DNA of 64,000 bases from Pseudomonas fluorescens (GTDB lineage: Bacteria > Pseudomonadota > Gammaproteobacteria > Pseudomonadales > Pseudomonadaceae): NCBI RefSeq assembly GCF_000802965.1, contig NZ_JSAK01000034.1, forward strand, positions 37,261 through 101,260, in the 5' to 3' direction. The position numbers and the translations under genes were made by a program. Numbering within the stretch: the stretch's first letter is position 1; each line of letters begins with the position of its first letter. Of the stretch, positions 62,893-64,000 are shown in pieces. Under the pieces are notes generated by a model. It saw only the letters and a program-made list of their open reading frames with translations, was not told the DNA's origin and did no database searches.

Positions 62893-63750
62893 TTATCCCA
62901 GCCAACCCTGAGACTCAACATATTCCAGAAACGGATCATTGTACGAGGGTTCTGGAAAGTACTCGTCTCGAGAGCCCTTAGCTTGTGGGGCGCTCATGTC
63001 TGAAACGCCATCCAATGAATTGGTCACGGCAGTCGTTCGTACAAGCAGCTTGGCGACTGGTTCCGCACCAAGCCCGCTAACGATCTTAAGAATATGCATT
63101 CGAGCAGCATATGCCTGTTTACGTCGTGCTAAGTCGGCATCTTCACTGTCTTCTGCGGCACAAGTTCCATGGAGCTCCATGAACTGATTGACGCACTCAT
63201 CTATCCTGCACATCAAATTGAGTGCAGAGTTTTCGAGGAAAAGACGGCTTCCGGTTGGCGCCGTTTCGTCTACCCAGTCCATTACGAAGATGACGTTTGA
63301 GTCGTCCTTGGACGCACGCTGTCGCACCCTTTCTTTGACTCGTTTGACCACATCTGCGTCGAAACTGCTGTAGTAACGCCCTTCAGCAGTATCCCATTTA
63401 CAACCGTACTCTTGATGCAGGATTCCGCGAAGCTCGTAGTCTTTGATTCCTTGGGAGCGAGTCGCGAGGTCATAAATTCGACTCACGGACTTATCAAAGG
63501 GTGTAGAAATCCCCATTGGTATGCCTTTAATCAGGGCTTTGACTTTGCGTTCAGGGTGTCCTGTGGATTGCACGATTTTGGCAATGGACAGGCCGTCCCG
63601 TCGTAGCTGCACAACCTGCTCTTCGATCGTCGGTGCATCAAAGGCGTGGCCAGAATCCGATTTTGTTGGGATCGGTGCGACTCCAGCTACAGTAGCCAAC
63701 TCATCATTGGCTGAGGTGGGGATCAAATTCAAAACGAATGGATGCGGCAT
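62893..63750 (-). CDS. unknown protein with N-terminal helix-turn-helix (285 aa)
   Basis: The ATG at 63750 has AGGAG 8 nt upstream. Residues about 40-78 (PTIEEQVVQLRRDGLSIAKI, then ERKVKALIKG) form a helix-turn-helix like that of transposase or small-terminase N-termini. A second helical unit follows (RIYDLATRSQGIKDYELRGI, then GRYYSSFDADVVKRVKERV). Residues 150-260 are helical and mixed, with no motif I can name. The C-terminus is acidic (DPFLEYVESQGWLG). It may be a regulator or phage/ICE protein. The partial gene at 63846 lies upstream in the same direction. Confidence 0.6.
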   Translation of the reverse strand: MPHPFVLNLIPTSANDELATVAGVAPIPTKSDSGHAFDAPTIEEQVVQLRRDGLSIAKIVQSTGHPERKVKALIKGIPMGISTPFDKSVSRIYDLATRSQGIKDYELRGILHQEYGCKWDTAEGRYYSSFDADVVKRVKERVRQRASKDDSNVIFVMDWVDETAPTGSRLFLENSALNLMCRIDECVNQFMELHGTCAAEDSEDADLARRKQAYAARMHILKIVSGLGAEPVAKLLVRTTAVTNSLDGVSDMSAPQAKGSRDEYFPEPSYNDPFLEYVESQGWLG

Positions 63751-63845
63751 GGGATAATTCTCCTGTTCAAGTTCATTTCATAGGCATGTGCCTCGTTAGT
63801 AGTGGTTGCCGCAGGCGTAGACCTGCGGTGGTACTTGGGGGTAAA

Positions 63846-64000
63846 TCAGTCGCGAATGTGGGCTGACAGGTTCTTCAGTCTGCTAATGACTCTCTCGTCA
63901 ATCAGCCCGTCGTAGAACTCGGCCAACTCTTGTCCATACGATTGTCTTGCCTGCTTGTAAGCTTCGAAGGCCGCAGTAGGGTAAGCGTCCGGCCAACACA
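63846..64000 (-). CDS. C-terminal fragment of an unknown protein (cut by window edge)
   Basis: Reading the minus strand from the right end, a frame of about 50 codons ends at TGA (63848-63846). The last residues, PTAAFEAYKQARQSYGQELA then EFYDGLIDERVISRLKNLSA and HIRD, are helical and protein-like, without rare-codon clusters. The start is outside the window. It runs in the same direction as the helix-turn-helix gene, 95 bp upstream of it, so the two may be co-transcribed. No family is recognised. Confidence 0.5.
   Translation of the reverse strand, partial: CWPDAYPTAAFEAYKQARQSYGQELAEFYDGLIDERVISRLKNLSAHIRD

Noticed and set aside
57720..64000. Complete insertion sequence
   Set aside because: No transposase of a known IS family and no pair of terminal repeats with target duplication could be identified; the only recombinase is of the serine resolvase type.

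Overview
The window is chromosomal DNA of a fluorescent Pseudomonas (P. fluorescens group, species not resolvable by eye). The evidence is the gene order leuC-leuD-methyltransferase-leuB-asd-asd2-fimV-truA-trpF-accD-folC-SPOR-cvpA-purF-metZ, which is the conserved Pseudomonas order known from P. aeruginosa PAO1. Also supporting this are gltX with Ala/Glu tRNAs next to uvrB and an aminotransferase, the GC-rich coding DNA, and many Pseudomonas-type REP palindromes.

Layout. 1-370: the edge of an integrated island, with the first 43 codons of a P4-type tyrosine integrase next to a tRNA-Asn whose 3' end lacks an encoded CCA. 490-9300: two small conserved genes, an aromatic/aspartate aminotransferase, uvrB, an EmrAB-type efflux pair and gltX. 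9480-10120: a tRNA operon Ala-Glu-Ala-Glu with a consensus promoter and a terminator. 10.2-13.2 kb: a TetR regulator with an alpha/beta hydrolase, a thioesterase and dusC. 13.2-16.1 kb: a small heat-shock protein under a sigma-32 promoter and a ROSE-type RNA thermometer, then a quinol-type nitric oxide reductase with an unusual leader. 16.4-19.7 kb: a five-PAS GGDEF-EAL protein. 19.8-39.5 kb: the core block for leucine, lysine/threonine/methionine, tryptophan, purine, fatty-acid and folate metabolism plus FimV. 39.7-40.1 kb: tRNA-Val and two tRNA-Asp.

40.2-44.3 kb is an iron-regulated FecI/FecR/TonB-receptor signalling unit with a good Fur box. 44.4-50.3 kb is an L-rhamnonate catabolic operon: transporter, dehydratase, 2-keto-3-deoxy-L-rhamnonate aldolase and lactaldehyde dehydrogenase. 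It has a divergent LysR regulator and a perfect 17-bp palindrome between them. 50.4-56.0 kb encodes a Tat-exported molybdopterin dehydrogenase (large subunit, 2Fe-2S subunit, tri-haem cytochrome c) with an XdhC-type cofactor-insertion protein. 56.1-57.4 kb is a PuuB/PauB-like amine oxidase.

From the tRNA-Val (GAC) at 57.57 kb to the right end the DNA changes character. It has small unknown genes, long gaps, AT-rich stretches, a serine recombinase flanked by 13-bp direct repeats, a GIY-YIG nuclease fused to two apparent ribbon-helix-helix segments, a large hairpin-forming inverted repeat of about 150 bp, an unknown helix-turn-helix protein and another gene cut by the window edge. I read this as an accessory island. 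It is the least explained part of the window and the best place for something undescribed, but no complete known defence or conjugation system can be recognised in the part visible here.
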